Assembly (NCBI GenBank): GCA_024228935.1
Contig: JAAESX010000347.1
Span: 24,921-88,920, forward strand
Source: Pseudomonadota bacterium
GTDB lineage: Bacteria > Myxococcota_A > UBA796 > CAJQPC01
Direction: 5' to 3'
Length of the DNA stretch: 64,000 nucleotides
Shown here one piece after another: positions 25,787 through 34,059 of the stretch. Each line of letters begins with the position of its first letter. The first letter of the stretch is position 1. Position numbers and translations under genes: made by a program. The notes below the pieces were generated by a model. It was not told the origin of the DNA. It made no database searches and worked only from the letters and a program-made list of their open reading frames with translations.

Positions 25787-27346
25787 TCAGGGACCGCTCA
25801 GGACGAGGCGGAAGCGCGCGCCGGACTCCGTGTCCTCGAGCGCCAGCGTGCCGCCGTGCTCCTGGACGATGCGGGCGCTGATCGACAGGCCCAGCCCCGT
25901 GCCCTCGGTCCGCGTCGAGAAGAACGGGTCGAAGATGCGGTCGCGGTTCTCGTCGGGGACGCCCGCGCCTTCGTCCTGGACCCGGACGAACACGCGCCCG
26001 TCCTGGGCGCCGCATGTCAGGGTGACGGTGCTGCCGCCGTCGTCCGAGGTCGCCTGGACCGCGTTCGTGAGCAGGTTCAGCACGACCTGCTCGACCCGAT
26101 GGACGTCGCCCAGCGCCTCGACCAGCTCGTCGGGCCGATTCCAGACGACCTGGATCTCGGGGTCGAGCGTGGCGCCGAGCTCGATGGCCATGTCGACGGC
26201 CGTGCGCAGGTCGAATGGCTCGAGTACCTCGGGCTGGGCCTTGGAGTAGCTCTTCAGGTTCTCGACCAGCCGGGCCATCCGGTCCAGGGCGCCGCCCATG
26301 AGCTCGAGCGCTCGCTCTTCTCGACCCGGCTCGAGGTAGCCGTCGCTCAGCAGCTCGACGTAGCCGCGCACGACGCTGATGGGCTGGTTCAGCTCGTGGG
26401 CCAGCCCGGCGGACAGCTCGCCGAGGGTGCTCAGCCGGGCCGACCGGACGAGCTGCTCGGTCGTGGCCTCGAGCTGCTCGGTGCGCTCGGCGATGCGCCG
26501 CTCGAGCTCGTGGGTGTGCCCGGCGACGCGGGCCTGCAGCTCGGTTCGGATCATGGCGCCGGCGATGCGGGCCGCGACCTCGCCGACCGCCTCGATCTCC
26601 TCGGGGGTGAACCCGGCGATCGCATCGGTGCCCAGGGAGATCAGCCCCAGCACGCGGTTCTCGGCCATCAGCGGCACGTACAGGACCGAGCGGACGCCGG
26701 CCCGCTGGAGCCGCCTCAGGTTCTTCCACTGGAGCGAGACGCTGCCGCTCGTCCGCATCTGGATCGTGGCTCGGCGGTGGATCGCCGAGCCGGCCGGGGT
26801 CGCGTCCAGCTCGAGCGACCTGTCGTCGGGCGTGGGCTGGGCGCCCTGGTTCCAGGTGTAGAAGACCGTCAGGTGGGTCTGGCCCTCGAGCCGGGCGACC
26901 CCCCCGCGCACGATCGGGACGATGCGGCTCAGCTGCCGGAACGCGACGTCGCAGACGCCGTCCAGGTCCTCGCCGCGCGAGGTGGCGAGCGTGATGGTGT
27001 GGAGCGCCTCGAGTCGCCGCATGCGATTGGCCAGCGCCTCGGTGGCCTCGACCTGCTCGGACACATCGCGCCCCAGTAGCAGAGCGCCGTCGTCGAGATC
27101 GGACCGCTGCCAGTGGATGACGTGGTTCGTCCCGGCCAATGAGCGGCAGCGCGCGGGGTAGGGAACCCGCCCGGACAGGGCCTCGAAGGCCTCGATGGGC
27201 AGGAGCTCCTTGGCGGCCTGGCCGAGGCACCGAGCCCCGACGAAGACCTCCGCGGCGCGGTTCAGCTGGGAGATCCGACCGTCGGCATCGATCCGGATGG
27301 CCAGATCGGGAACGAGGTCCAGGATGTCCGGGGCGTCTTGCCGCAT
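25787..27346 (-). CDS. Soluble sensor histidine kinase (PAS-GAF-HisKA-HATPase)
   Basis: A 519-residue cytoplasmic kinase without membrane segments. A short PAS domain is at ~8-120 (LAIRIDADGRISQLNRAAE; LLLGRDVSEQ), a GAF domain at ~130-280 (VCDVAFRQLSRIVPIVRGG; VRSVLYVPLMAENRVLGLIS), a HisKA domain with the phosphoacceptor in HELNQP (His about 317), and an HATPase_c domain with N-box VLNLLTNAVQA and G-boxes DEGAGVP and TGLGLS. It senses an unknown cytoplasmic signal. No response regulator is adjacent, so it is an orphan kinase. Divergent from lipA, 50 bases apart. Confidence 0.88.
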   Translation of the reverse strand: MRQDAPDILDLVPDLAIRIDADGRISQLNRAAEVFVGARCLGQAAKELLPIEAFEALSGRVPYPARCRSLAGTNHVIHWQRSDLDDGALLLGRDVSEQVEATEALANRMRRLEALHTITLATSRGEDLDGVCDVAFRQLSRIVPIVRGGVARLEGQTHLTVFYTWNQGAQPTPDDRSLELDATPAGSAIHRRATIQMRTSGSVSLQWKNLRRLQRAGVRSVLYVPLMAENRVLGLISLGTDAIAGFTPEEIEAVGEVAARIAGAMIRTELQARVAGHTHELERRIAERTEQLEATTEQLVRSARLSTLGELSAGLAHELNQPISVVRGYVELLSDGYLEPGREERALELMGGALDRMARLVENLKSYSKAQPEVLEPFDLRTAVDMAIELGATLDPEIQVVWNRPDELVEALGDVHRVEQVVLNLLTNAVQATSDDGGSTVTLTCGAQDGRVFVRVQDEGAGVPDENRDRIFDPFFSTRTEGTGLGLSISARIVQEHGGTLALEDTESGARFRLVLSGP

Positions 27347-27396
27347 CGCCGCGAGCCTACCGAGGAGTTAGGGGAGCCGCCACCCGGAGGCTCCCC

Positions 27397-28278
27397 TTGG
27401 GCACCCGCAAGCCGCCCTGGCTGAAGGTCAAGCTCCCGACCGGCGATCGCGCCGAGCGGTACCGCGGCCTGAAGACACGCGCGCGTCAGCTGTCCCTGCA
27501 CACCGTGTGCGAGGAGGCGCAGTGCCCGAACATCGGCGAGTGCTGGGGTGGCGGCACCGCGACCTTCATGGTGATGGGTGACATCTGCACGCGCGGGTGC
27601 CGGTTCTGCGCCGTGAACACCAAGCGCAACGGCCCTCCTCTCGACGTCGACGAGCCCGTCAACGTCGCCACCGCGATCGCCGAGCTGGGCCTGGACTACG
27701 TCGTCCTGACCAGCGTGAACCGGGACGATCTGGAGGATCAGGGGGCCGGTCACTTCGCGGCCTGCATCCGCGAGACCAACAGGCTGTCGCCCAAGACGAT
27801 GGTCGAGGTGCTGACGCCGGACTTCCGCGGTCGCCCCGAGCTGGTCGACATCGTGATCGAGGCGAAGCCGACGGTGTTCGCGCACAACATCGAGTGCGTC
27901 GAGCGGCTGACCCCCACCGTCCGAGACCCCCGCGCCGGGTACGAGCAGAGCCTGTCGGTCCTGCGCCATGCCAAGGCCATGGGCGCGATGACGAAGTCGT
28001 CGATCCAGGTCGGTCACGGCGAGAAGCCCGCCGAGGTCATGCAGTGCATGCAGGACCTGCGCGACAACGGGACCGACTTCCTGACGGTCGGCCAGTACCT
28101 GCAGCCGAGCGGAAAGCACCTGAAGGTGCAGGAGTTCGTCACCCCGGAGACCTTCGAGTGGTACCGGGAGCAGGGCGAAGCGATGGGCTTCGCCGTGGTC
28201 GCCTCTGGACCGCTGGTCCGCAGCAGCTACAAGGCGGGTGAGTTCTTCATCCGCCAGTTCCTCCAGAAGACGGCCTGA
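27397..28278 (+). CDS. lipA: Lipoyl synthase
   Basis: A 293-residue radical SAM enzyme that inserts two sulfurs into octanoyl groups on carrier proteins. The TTG at 27397, seven bases after CCGGAGG, gives MGTRKPPWLKVKLPTG, the right length for LipA. The auxiliary cluster Cys residues are in TVCEEAQCPNIGECW (Cx4Cx5C), the radical SAM motif is CTRGCRFCAV (Cx3Cx2C), and the terminal RSSYKAGEFF holds the conserved Arg-Ser-Ser-Tyr. The next gene, E1-beta, begins 2 bases after the stop. lipA therefore leads the 2-oxo acid dehydrogenase operon that needs its product. lipB is at 61134-61745. Confidence 0.95.
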   Translation: MGTRKPPWLKVKLPTGDRAERYRGLKTRARQLSLHTVCEEAQCPNIGECWGGGTATFMVMGDICTRGCRFCAVNTKRNGPPLDVDEPVNVATAIAELGLDYVVLTSVNRDDLEDQGAGHFAACIRETNRLSPKTMVEVLTPDFRGRPELVDIVIEAKPTVFAHNIECVERLTPTVRDPRAGYEQSLSVLRHAKAMGAMTKSSIQVGHGEKPAEVMQCMQDLRDNGTDFLTVGQYLQPSGKHLKVQEFVTPETFEWYREQGEAMGFAVVASGPLVRSSYKAGEFFIRQFLQKTA

Positions 28279-28280
28279 CG

Positions 28281-29123
28281 ATGCGCCCCACCACCGCTGA
28301 GTCCATTCGCAACACGCTGACGGCCGCGCTCGAGCAGGACGAGGACGTCCTGCTCCTGGGCGAGTCGGTCGGACGCCTGGGTGGCGTCCACCAGACCAGC
28401 GCCGGACTGCTCGAGCGGTTCGGCGAGGACCGCGTCGTCGACACCCCCTTGTCCGAGGCGGGCGCCGTGGGCCTTGCAGTCGGCCTGGCGCTGGGTGGCA
28501 AGAAGCCGGTCGTCGAGCTGGTCACCGGGGTCGAGCGAGCCGCCGAGCAGTTGGCCGAGGCCGGTGCGCACGCCGACGGCGACGAGTTCCCCATCGCGCT
28601 GGTCCTGCGGGTCCCGGTCGGTGATCTGGGAGACGCTACCGGCGCCTGCCCGGAGGGTCTCCTGTGCGAGCTCTCCGGCGTTCGCGTCGTCGCGCCCATC
28701 TGCCCGGCTTCCGCTTCGGCGGCGCTGACCAACGCCTTGGCGAGCCGCGGCCCGACCGTCGTGCTCGAGACCCGCTCGCGCTTCGACGAGCGAGACGCCC
28801 CCAGCCTCCCCACCGGAGACGACGTCACCGTCGTGACCTGGGGTGCGGGCCTGGATGCGGCCCTGGAGGCGGCGGAACAGTCCGCGGCCTCGATCGACCT
28901 GGTCGCGTTGACGACACTGGCTCCGCTCGACCTCACCGAGCTCGTGGCTTCCGTCCAGAAGACGGGCCGCCTGGTGGTGGTCGGCAGCTCCCGTTCCTAC
29001 GCCGACCGCGTGCTGCAGACAGCAACGCGCGAGGCCTTCCTGTACCTGGAGTCCCCGCCGGCACACGTCGTGCCGCAGGTGACGCGGATCGTGGCCGCAA
29101 TCGATGCGTCCACGACCTTCTGA
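28281..29123 (+). CDS. 2-oxo acid dehydrogenase E1 component, beta subunit (transketolase-like)
   Basis: A 280-residue protein, shorter than the usual ~325. It has the pyrimidine-binding fold, with VLLLGESVGRLGG and DTPLSEAGAVGLAVGLALGG. The Glu of LSEAG (about Glu59) is the residue that activates thiamine diphosphate, and it is kept. The C-terminal transketolase domain shows VTVVTWGAGLDAALEAA and VVVGSSRSYADRV. It is translated directly after lipA (2-base gap). In this operon beta precedes E2 and alpha, an unusual order. It must pair with the E1-alpha-like subunit at 30397, whose cofactor motif is degenerate; see the finding on this complex. Confidence 0.83.
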   Translation: MRPTTAESIRNTLTAALEQDEDVLLLGESVGRLGGVHQTSAGLLERFGEDRVVDTPLSEAGAVGLAVGLALGGKKPVVELVTGVERAAEQLAEAGAHADGDEFPIALVLRVPVGDLGDATGACPEGLLCELSGVRVVAPICPASASAALTNALASRGPTVVLETRSRFDERDAPSLPTGDDVTVVTWGAGLDAALEAAEQSAASIDLVALTTLAPLDLTELVASVQKTGRLVVVGSSRSYADRVLQTATREAFLYLESPPAHVVPQVTRIVAAIDASTTF

Positions 29124-29131
29124 GGAGAGAC

Positions 29132-30400
29132 ATGTACACGTTTGAGCTCCCCGAGATCGGCGAGGGCGTCGTCGAAGGCGAGATCGTCCAGTGGCTCGTC
29201 CAGCCCGGGGACGTCATCGCCGTGGACACGCCCGTCTGCGAGATCATGACGGACAAGGCCACGGTCGAGATCAGCACGCCGAAGGGCGGCCGCGTCGTCG
29301 AGCTCCACGGCGAGGCCGGGGACGTGATCAAGGTCCACAGTCCGCTGGCCGAGATCGAGACCGGCGACACCAACGGCGTCGCTGCAGCGGCCCCGAAGAA
29401 GGCCGAGCCCGCGCCGAAGAAGGCGGCTCCGGTCGCGCCTCAGAAGGCGGCTCAGAAGGCCGCACCCAAGGCGGCTCCGAAGGCCGCCGTGACGCCCGCT
29501 CCGGTGGTCGCCCAGGGCAAGGCGCTGGCCACCCCGGCCGTTCGTCGCCGGGCCCGCGAGCTGGACATCGACATCTCTACCGTCGCTGGAAGCGGCAAGG
29601 GCGGCCGCGTCGTCCACGCCGACCTGGACAGCCATGGCAGCGGCGCCGAGCCGGTCTCGGTGCCCGCGCTGCCCCAGTCCACGGCCGTCCCGAGCGGTCA
29701 GGAAGAGCGCATCAAGATCATCGGCCTCCGCCGCAAGATCTCCGAGCAGATGGTGAAGAGCCGCTTCACGGCGCCGCACTTCACGTACGTCGACGAGGTC
29801 GACATGACCGACCTCGACGGCGTCCGGAAGCGCCTCAAGGGCCAGGCCAAGGACCGCGGCGTCAAGCTCACGTTCCTGCCCTTCATCATGAAGGCGCTGT
29901 GCGCGACGTTCCGTCAGTTCCCGAACGTGAACGCGAACGTCGAGGAGGACCCGCTCACGCTGGTCGTCAAGGGCGACATCAACATCGGCATCGCGACCGA
30001 CACGCCTCAGGGCCTGTTCGTCCCGGTCATCAAGAACGTCGAGCAGAAGAGCATCCTGCAGCTCGCCGCCGAGATCGCTGACCTGACCGAGCGCACCCGC
30101 GCCGGCAAGGTCGGCATGGATGAGCTCACCGGCGGCACGTTCACCATCACCTCGGTCGGTCGGGACGGCGGCATGTTCGCCACGCCCATCATCAACCACC
30201 CCGAGGTCGCCATCCTGGGCATCAACCGCATCCACGACCGGCCCGTCGTCCGCGACGGCGAGATCGTCGTGCGCAAGATGATCTACCTCTCCAGCAGCTT
30301 CGACCACCGCATCCTCGACGGCATGGTCGCGGCCCGGTGGACCACCGCGCTCAAGGGCCTCCTCGAGACGCCCGAGAGCCTGATGCTGGAGATGGTGTGA
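29132..30400 (+). CDS. Dihydrolipoamide acyltransferase (E2) of a 2-oxo acid dehydrogenase complex
   Basis: A 422-residue core enzyme, ATG at 29132 preceded by GAGGAGAG. The lipoyl domain (1-80) carries the lipoylation site Lys42 in EIMTDKATVEI. An Ala/Pro/Lys-rich flexible linker runs from ~82 to ~130 (repeats of PKKA and QKAA). A peripheral-subunit-binding domain follows (ATPAVRRRARELDIDI...GSGKGGRVVHADL). The catalytic domain (from ~190) ends with the motif SSFDHRILDG with the active His and Asp, and FPNVNANVEED. All key residues are present, so E2 should work. The stop overlaps the E1-alpha start (GTGA). Confidence 0.93.
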   Translation: MYTFELPEIGEGVVEGEIVQWLVQPGDVIAVDTPVCEIMTDKATVEISTPKGGRVVELHGEAGDVIKVHSPLAEIETGDTNGVAAAAPKKAEPAPKKAAPVAPQKAAQKAAPKAAPKAAVTPAPVVAQGKALATPAVRRRARELDIDISTVAGSGKGGRVVHADLDSHGSGAEPVSVPALPQSTAVPSGQEERIKIIGLRRKISEQMVKSRFTAPHFTYVDEVDMTDLDGVRKRLKGQAKDRGVKLTFLPFIMKALCATFRQFPNVNANVEEDPLTLVVKGDINIGIATDTPQGLFVPVIKNVEQKSILQLAAEIADLTERTRAGKVGMDELTGGTFTITSVGRDGGMFATPIINHPEVAILGINRIHDRPVVRDGEIVVRKMIYLSSSFDHRILDGMVAARWTTALKGLLETPESLMLEMV

Positions 30401-31086
30401 GCCTTCGCGCTGCCATCGCCAGCGTCCGGGAAGCCGGTGACTGGCTCGCCGAGAACGGCTCGGATCCCTACCCGCTGACCGTTCGCGGTCTCGAGGGGGT
30501 CATCACGGGTGGGTACCTGGGCCTCGATCGGAAGGACTGGGTCCTGCCGGGTCTGCGCGAGCGGGCCGGCGCGGTCCTGCGGAACTGCCCCCAGTCCCGG
30601 CTCGTCGACTTCGGCTCGGGCGCTCGCCCGTACCGGGTCGCTCCCGTGACGCTCGCCCCAGCGGCCCGCATGCTCCAGGCCTGTGGTCTGGCCATGTCGC
30701 TTCGGGACGAGGACGCCGCGGTCCTGTGCTTCATCGGCCAGGGCACCGCGAGCTACGGCGCCTTCCACGAGGCGCTCAATCTGGCCGCGCTGCACAAGCT
30801 GCGCGTCATCTTCCTGGCGCACAGCTGGAACCTCGACCACCCCGAGAGCCCGCTCGCCCGTCAGGTCGCCGGCGCCCTGAGTGGTCACGCGATGGCGTAC
30901 GGCATCCAGGCCCGCGCCATCGACGGAGGCCTCGTCACCGACGTGCTCTCCGCCGTCACCGACGCCCGCGCGGCCGGTGGCCCACGCCTCATCGAAGCCC
31001 GGCTCGTCCAGGGAGAGGACCCGCTCGCTCGTGCCTATGACGAGCTGACCGAGACCGAACCCAACGAAGCCAACCTGATCAGCTAG
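30397..31086 (+). CDS. E1-alpha-like subunit with a degenerate Mg-thiamine diphosphate motif
   Basis: A 229-residue protein (normal E1-alpha is ~320-370), GTG start overlapping the E2 stop. The region that should carry GDG-x(26)-NN, which binds Mg and thiamine diphosphate, reads GQGTASYGAFHEALNLAALH, and the later Asn-Asn positions are Ser143-Trp144 (LAHSWNLDHPES). So the Asp and both Asn ligands are lost (Gln115, Ser143, Trp144), while FHEALNLA, the fold around them and GLVTDVLSAVTDA are kept. The usual N-terminal ~80 residues and much of the C-terminus are missing. It may be a structural subunit, or E1 activity may come from elsewhere. The assignment to the E1-alpha fold is good; activity is doubtful. 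Confidence 0.75.
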   Translation: MSLRAAIASVREAGDWLAENGSDPYPLTVRGLEGVITGGYLGLDRKDWVLPGLRERAGAVLRNCPQSRLVDFGSGARPYRVAPVTLAPAARMLQACGLAMSLRDEDAAVLCFIGQGTASYGAFHEALNLAALHKLRVIFLAHSWNLDHPESPLARQVAGALSGHAMAYGIQARAIDGGLVTDVLSAVTDARAAGGPRLIEARLVQGEDPLARAYDELTETEPNEANLIS

Positions 31087-31097
31087 GAGTCCAGATC

Positions 31098-32501
31098 TTG
31101 GAGACCCGCACCTACCAGGCCGTCGTCATCGGCGCCGGCCCCGGCGGCTACCCCTGCGCCATCCGCCTCGCCCAGCTCGGCGTGAAGACCCTCTGCATCG
31201 AGAAGGAGTTCTGGGGTGGCGTCTGCCTCAACGTCGGCTGCATCCCCAGCAAGGCGCTGATCACGGCCGGCAAGCGCTTCAAGGACATCCAGAAGGCCGG
31301 CGACATCGGCGTCATGGTCAGCGAGCCCACGCTCGACATGAAGAAGCTCCAGGAGTGGAAGGGCGGCATCGTCAAGAAGCTCACCGGCGGCGTTCAGGCC
31401 CTGCTCAAGGGCAACGGCGCCGACCGTCTGTTCGGCACCGCGAAGTTCGTCGGCCCCGGCAAGCTCGAGGTCCAGACCGACGACGGCGTCGTGCATGTCG
31501 AGGCCGAGCACATCGTCATCGCGACCGGCTCGCGGCCCATCCAGATCCCCGGCTTCAACTTCGCGGACGAGCGGGTCATGAGCAGCCGTGACGCGCTGGA
31601 CCTCGACCACGTGCCCGAGCGCATGGTCGCGGTCGGCGGTGGCGTCATCGGCATGGAGCTGGGCCAGATGTTCGCCAAGGTCGGCACCCAGCTGACGGTC
31701 GTCGAGATGGCCGACACGGTGCTGCCCATCTTCGGCCCGGACGTGCACCGCGTCATGAAGCGCAAGCTGAAGAAGTCCAAGATCAAGGTCCTGACCAACG
31801 CCAAGGCGGCGGGCTGGGAGGAGACCGACGAAGGCGCCGTGGTGACCGTCGAGACGAAGAAGGGCGTCGAGAAGATCCCCTGCGACCGCATCCTTGTGAC
31901 CGTTGGCCGGTTCCCGAACACCGAGGAGCTCGGCCTGGACACGCTGCCGGGCCTGCAGATGGACGGACGGTTCATCCAGGTCGACGAGCAGTGCAAGACG
32001 AACATCCCCGGCGTGTACGCCATCGGTGACGTCGTCGGTCAGCCCATGCTCGCCCACAAGGCCACCCACGAAGGCGAGATCTGCGCCGAGGTCATCGCCG
32101 GGCACAAGGCCGCGGTGGACTACCTGCAGTGCCCGGGGGTCGTGTTCACCGACCCCGAGATCGCCACGGCCGGGCTCCAGGAGCACGAGGCCAAGGCGAA
32201 GGGCCACGACGTCAAGATCGGCAAGGTGCCGTTCGCGGCGGTCGGCCGGGCCATGACGACGGGTGAGACCGACGGCTTCGTGAAGGTCATCCTGAATGCC
32301 GCCGACGAGCGTCTGCTGGGCGTGACCATCATCGGTCCGAACGCCAGCGACCTCATCAGCGAGGCGTCGCTCGCCTGCGAGATGCAGGCCGAGGCGCTCG
32401 ACATCGCGCTGACCATCCACCCGCACCCGACCCTGGGCGAGGCCGTGATGGAGGCCGCGAAGCACGCCCGAGGCGAGGCCGTGCACGTGATGAACTCGTG
32501 A
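31098..32501 (+). CDS. lpdA: Dihydrolipoyl dehydrogenase (E3)
   Basis: A 467-residue flavoprotein, TTG start after AGGAG. The FAD motif is VVIGAGPGGYPCAIRLAQLG, the redox disulfide CLNVGC (Cys43, Cys48), the NAD-binding motif VAVGGGVIGMELGQMF, and the C-terminal active-site His in HPHPTLGEAVMEAA. It reoxidises the lipoyl groups of the E2 encoded two genes upstream, and possibly those of other complexes. All catalytic residues are present. A FKBP gene follows with overlapping start and stop (GTGA), so the operon continues. Confidence 0.96.
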   Translation: METRTYQAVVIGAGPGGYPCAIRLAQLGVKTLCIEKEFWGGVCLNVGCIPSKALITAGKRFKDIQKAGDIGVMVSEPTLDMKKLQEWKGGIVKKLTGGVQALLKGNGADRLFGTAKFVGPGKLEVQTDDGVVHVEAEHIVIATGSRPIQIPGFNFADERVMSSRDALDLDHVPERMVAVGGGVIGMELGQMFAKVGTQLTVVEMADTVLPIFGPDVHRVMKRKLKKSKIKVLTNAKAAGWEETDEGAVVTVETKKGVEKIPCDRILVTVGRFPNTEELGLDTLPGLQMDGRFIQVDEQCKTNIPGVYAIGDVVGQPMLAHKATHEGEICAEVIAGHKAAVDYLQCPGVVFTDPEIATAGLQEHEAKAKGHDVKIGKVPFAAVGRAMTTGETDGFVKVILNAADERLLGVTIIGPNASDLISEASLACEMQAEALDIALTIHPHPTLGEAVMEAAKHARGEAVHVMNS

Positions 32502-32908
32502 TCGCGCTGGCGGTCGCGCTGGCCTGTGGTCCGAAGAAGCCGCCGCCGGCTCGTCCTCCGCAGCCGGACAACAGCTACGTCACCGAGGACGGCATGCGCA
32601 TCACCGAGGTGCGCGTCGGGACCGGCAAGACCGCCGAGCCCGGGCACGCCGTGACGGTGCACTACAGCCTGATGCTGGGCGACGGCACGCTCGTCGACAG
32701 CAGCTACAGCCGGGGCACCCCGTTCACGTTCGACCTCGGCGCAGGCCAGGTCATCGCAGGCTGGGACATCGGCGTGGTGGGTATGCAGGAGGGCGGTCGT
32801 CGCCAGCTGATGGTGCCGCCCGAGCTGGGCTACGGCATCAAGGGCGCGGGCCCCATCCCCGGGTACGCGACGCTGCTCTTCGACATCGAGCTCGTCGAGG
32901 TCGACTGA
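32498..32908 (+). CDS. FKBP-type peptidyl-prolyl cis-trans isomerase lipoprotein
   Basis: A 136-residue protein whose GTG overlaps the lpdA stop. The leader MIALAVALAC is nine residues before the lipobox Cys, followed by a Lys/Pro linker (GPKKPPPARPPQP). The FKBP domain is full length, with TVHYSLMLGDGTLVDSSYSR, a VIAGWDIGVVGMQEGG turn and VPPELGYGIKGAGPIPG, and retains the aromatic pocket residues (Tyr, Phe, Trp). Lipidated FKBPs act in the periplasm in folding of envelope proteins. Its place at the end of the dehydrogenase operon suggests only shared transcription. Confidence 0.87.
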   Translation: MIALAVALACGPKKPPPARPPQPDNSYVTEDGMRITEVRVGTGKTAEPGHAVTVHYSLMLGDGTLVDSSYSRGTPFTFDLGAGQVIAGWDIGVVGMQEGGRRQLMVPPELGYGIKGAGPIPGYATLLFDIELVEVD

Positions 32909-32983
32909 GTCGATCCGCACAGCGATCTGTGCAGGTTGACCCGAGGGATTCCCCCGGCGTCGCTGTGGGCTGAGCGGACCCGC

Positions 32984-32999
32984 TGGCACGCGTCTTGAA
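32984..32999 (+). promoter_or_regulatory. Sigma-54-type (-24/-12) promoter, first copy
   Basis: TGGCACGCGTCTTGAA fits the TGGCAC-N5-TTGCW consensus with one mismatch (A for C in the -12 element). No ORF with a good start begins directly downstream. It could produce a leader transcript reaching the gene at 33218. Confidence 0.55.
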
Positions 33000-33189
33000 G
33001 TGGAACCGGGCGTGGTGTTCGGGACGATCGCCGCCGCGTTCGTGGGCGACGTGACGGGCCTCGTGCACTGCGAGCAACACCGCATCGGGGTCGAGCTCGA
33101 GAACGCGGTGCTCGCTCTCTGACCCGTCGGTGCCGGGGCACGCGCGCCCCAGTCGCGGTCGGCAGGACGTGATTCCAGCCACTTGAGCG

Positions 33190-33205
33190 TGGCACGCCCC
33201 TTGCT
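33190..33205 (+). promoter_or_regulatory. Sigma-54-type (-24/-12) promoter, second copy, next to the LytM-like gene
   Basis: TGGCACGCCCCTTGCT is an exact fit to TGGCAC-N5-TTGCW. Transcription would start around 33216, almost at the ATG at 33218, so the GGAGG at 33211-33215 would lie upstream of the transcript from this promoter and the mRNA would be nearly leaderless. Confidence 0.65.
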
Positions 33206-33217
33206 CTTGCTGGAGGC

Positions 33218-33988
33218 ATGCCCCGACAGAGACGCCCCCGCCGCCAGCGCCAGCGCTTCCAGAGCCCCCAGGACCGCGGTCGTCAGACCAGCCCCGTCCG
33301 CGAGCAGGCCCCGGTCCAGGACGAGCAGGAGACGCTGGGCAACCAGGCCATCCAGGAGCGGATGCGTGCCGAGCAGGACACGCAGGACACCCAGGTCACG
33401 GAGGCCCAGGACTCGGAGCGGGGCCCGACCAAGGCCTACACGACGGGCCGCCCGTCAGCGGGTGCGTCGGTCCAGACCGTGCCGCTGGCACAGGATGGGA
33501 GCTGGGATGCGAGCGACCTGCTGCCGCACCACAGCGACCGAGCGAGCAGCTGGGCCGCGAACAACATCCGTGATGAGAACAACCAGGACCTGAACGCCTG
33601 GGACTTCACGTTCAAGAACCTGGACGGGAACGGGAACGAGGTGGCTGGAGCCCGCGGCGTCGAGCTCATCCTGCCGTGGGACGCCAAGGTCGTCGACATC
33701 CAGAAGACGTTCGAGGGCAGCGGCAACTACGGCAAGTACATCGCCGTCGAGGACGTCGACACCGGCCTGCGCTTCGAGGTCCACCACCTGGACACGGTCG
33801 GCGCGTTCCAGAAGGGCCAGGCGCTGTCCGGAGGCACCGTCATCGGGACCCAGGGCGGCAGCGGGAACAGCCGTGACCAGTACGCCGTTCACGTCGACAT
33901 CGTCGGTACCGTCGAGGCGGTCGAGCAGTTCGTGAGGTCGAACCAGTCGGGCACGTTCACGACGGACACGCAGGCCGACGGGGCCTGA
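33218..33988 (+). CDS. LytM (M23)-like fold protein without signal peptide and with degenerate metal site
   Basis: A 256-residue protein. The basic, Gln/Arg/Pro-rich N-terminus (MPRQRRPRRQRQRFQSPQ) is followed by a motif LGNQAIQERMRAEQ, similar to the GNxxxQxxL-type N-terminal motif seen in some secreted effector-like proteins, and a spacer rich in Asp/Gln/Thr. The C-terminal domain (~130-245) looks like the M23 beta-sheet: GVELILPWDAKVVDI, KYIAVEDVDTGLRFEVHHLD and YAVHVDIVG. The first metal-binding His is absent (GVELILPWD replaces HxxxD), so it is probably not an active peptidase. There is no Sec signal; injection or another secretion route is possible. Directly downstream of a sigma-54-type promoter. 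Confidence 0.75.
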   Translation: MPRQRRPRRQRQRFQSPQDRGRQTSPVREQAPVQDEQETLGNQAIQERMRAEQDTQDTQVTEAQDSERGPTKAYTTGRPSAGASVQTVPLAQDGSWDASDLLPHHSDRASSWAANNIRDENNQDLNAWDFTFKNLDGNGNEVAGARGVELILPWDAKVVDIQKTFEGSGNYGKYIAVEDVDTGLRFEVHHLDTVGAFQKGQALSGGTVIGTQGGSGNSRDQYAVHVDIVGTVEAVEQFVRSNQSGTFTTDTQADGA

Positions 33989-34059
33989 CCGTCGCAACAC
34001 GCCTTGCCTTGAGCCGGTCCATGAGGTCGAATGCGTGCTCTCGAGGAGCACGAATACGC

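Larger units (their letters stand above)
32909..33217. other. 309-base gap with two sigma-54-type promoters, little coding potential
   Basis: No good protein-coding frame was found. A short plus-strand frame, about 33000-33122 (VEPGVVFGTIAAAFVGDVT...), could encode ~40 residues but has no ribosome site and no recognisable family, so I do not call it. The useful content is two -24/-12 promoter-like sequences at 32984 and 33190. Confidence 0.5.

Noticed and set aside
27139..27396. N-terminal extension of lipA
   Set aside because: It overlaps the divergent kinase gene and gives a protein longer than LipA; the TTG at 27397 has a strong ribosome site.
29380..29520. Tandem PKKA/QKAA-type repeats in the E2 gene
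   Set aside because: This is the ordinary flexible linker of dihydrolipoamide acyltransferases, not a mobile or regulatory repeat.
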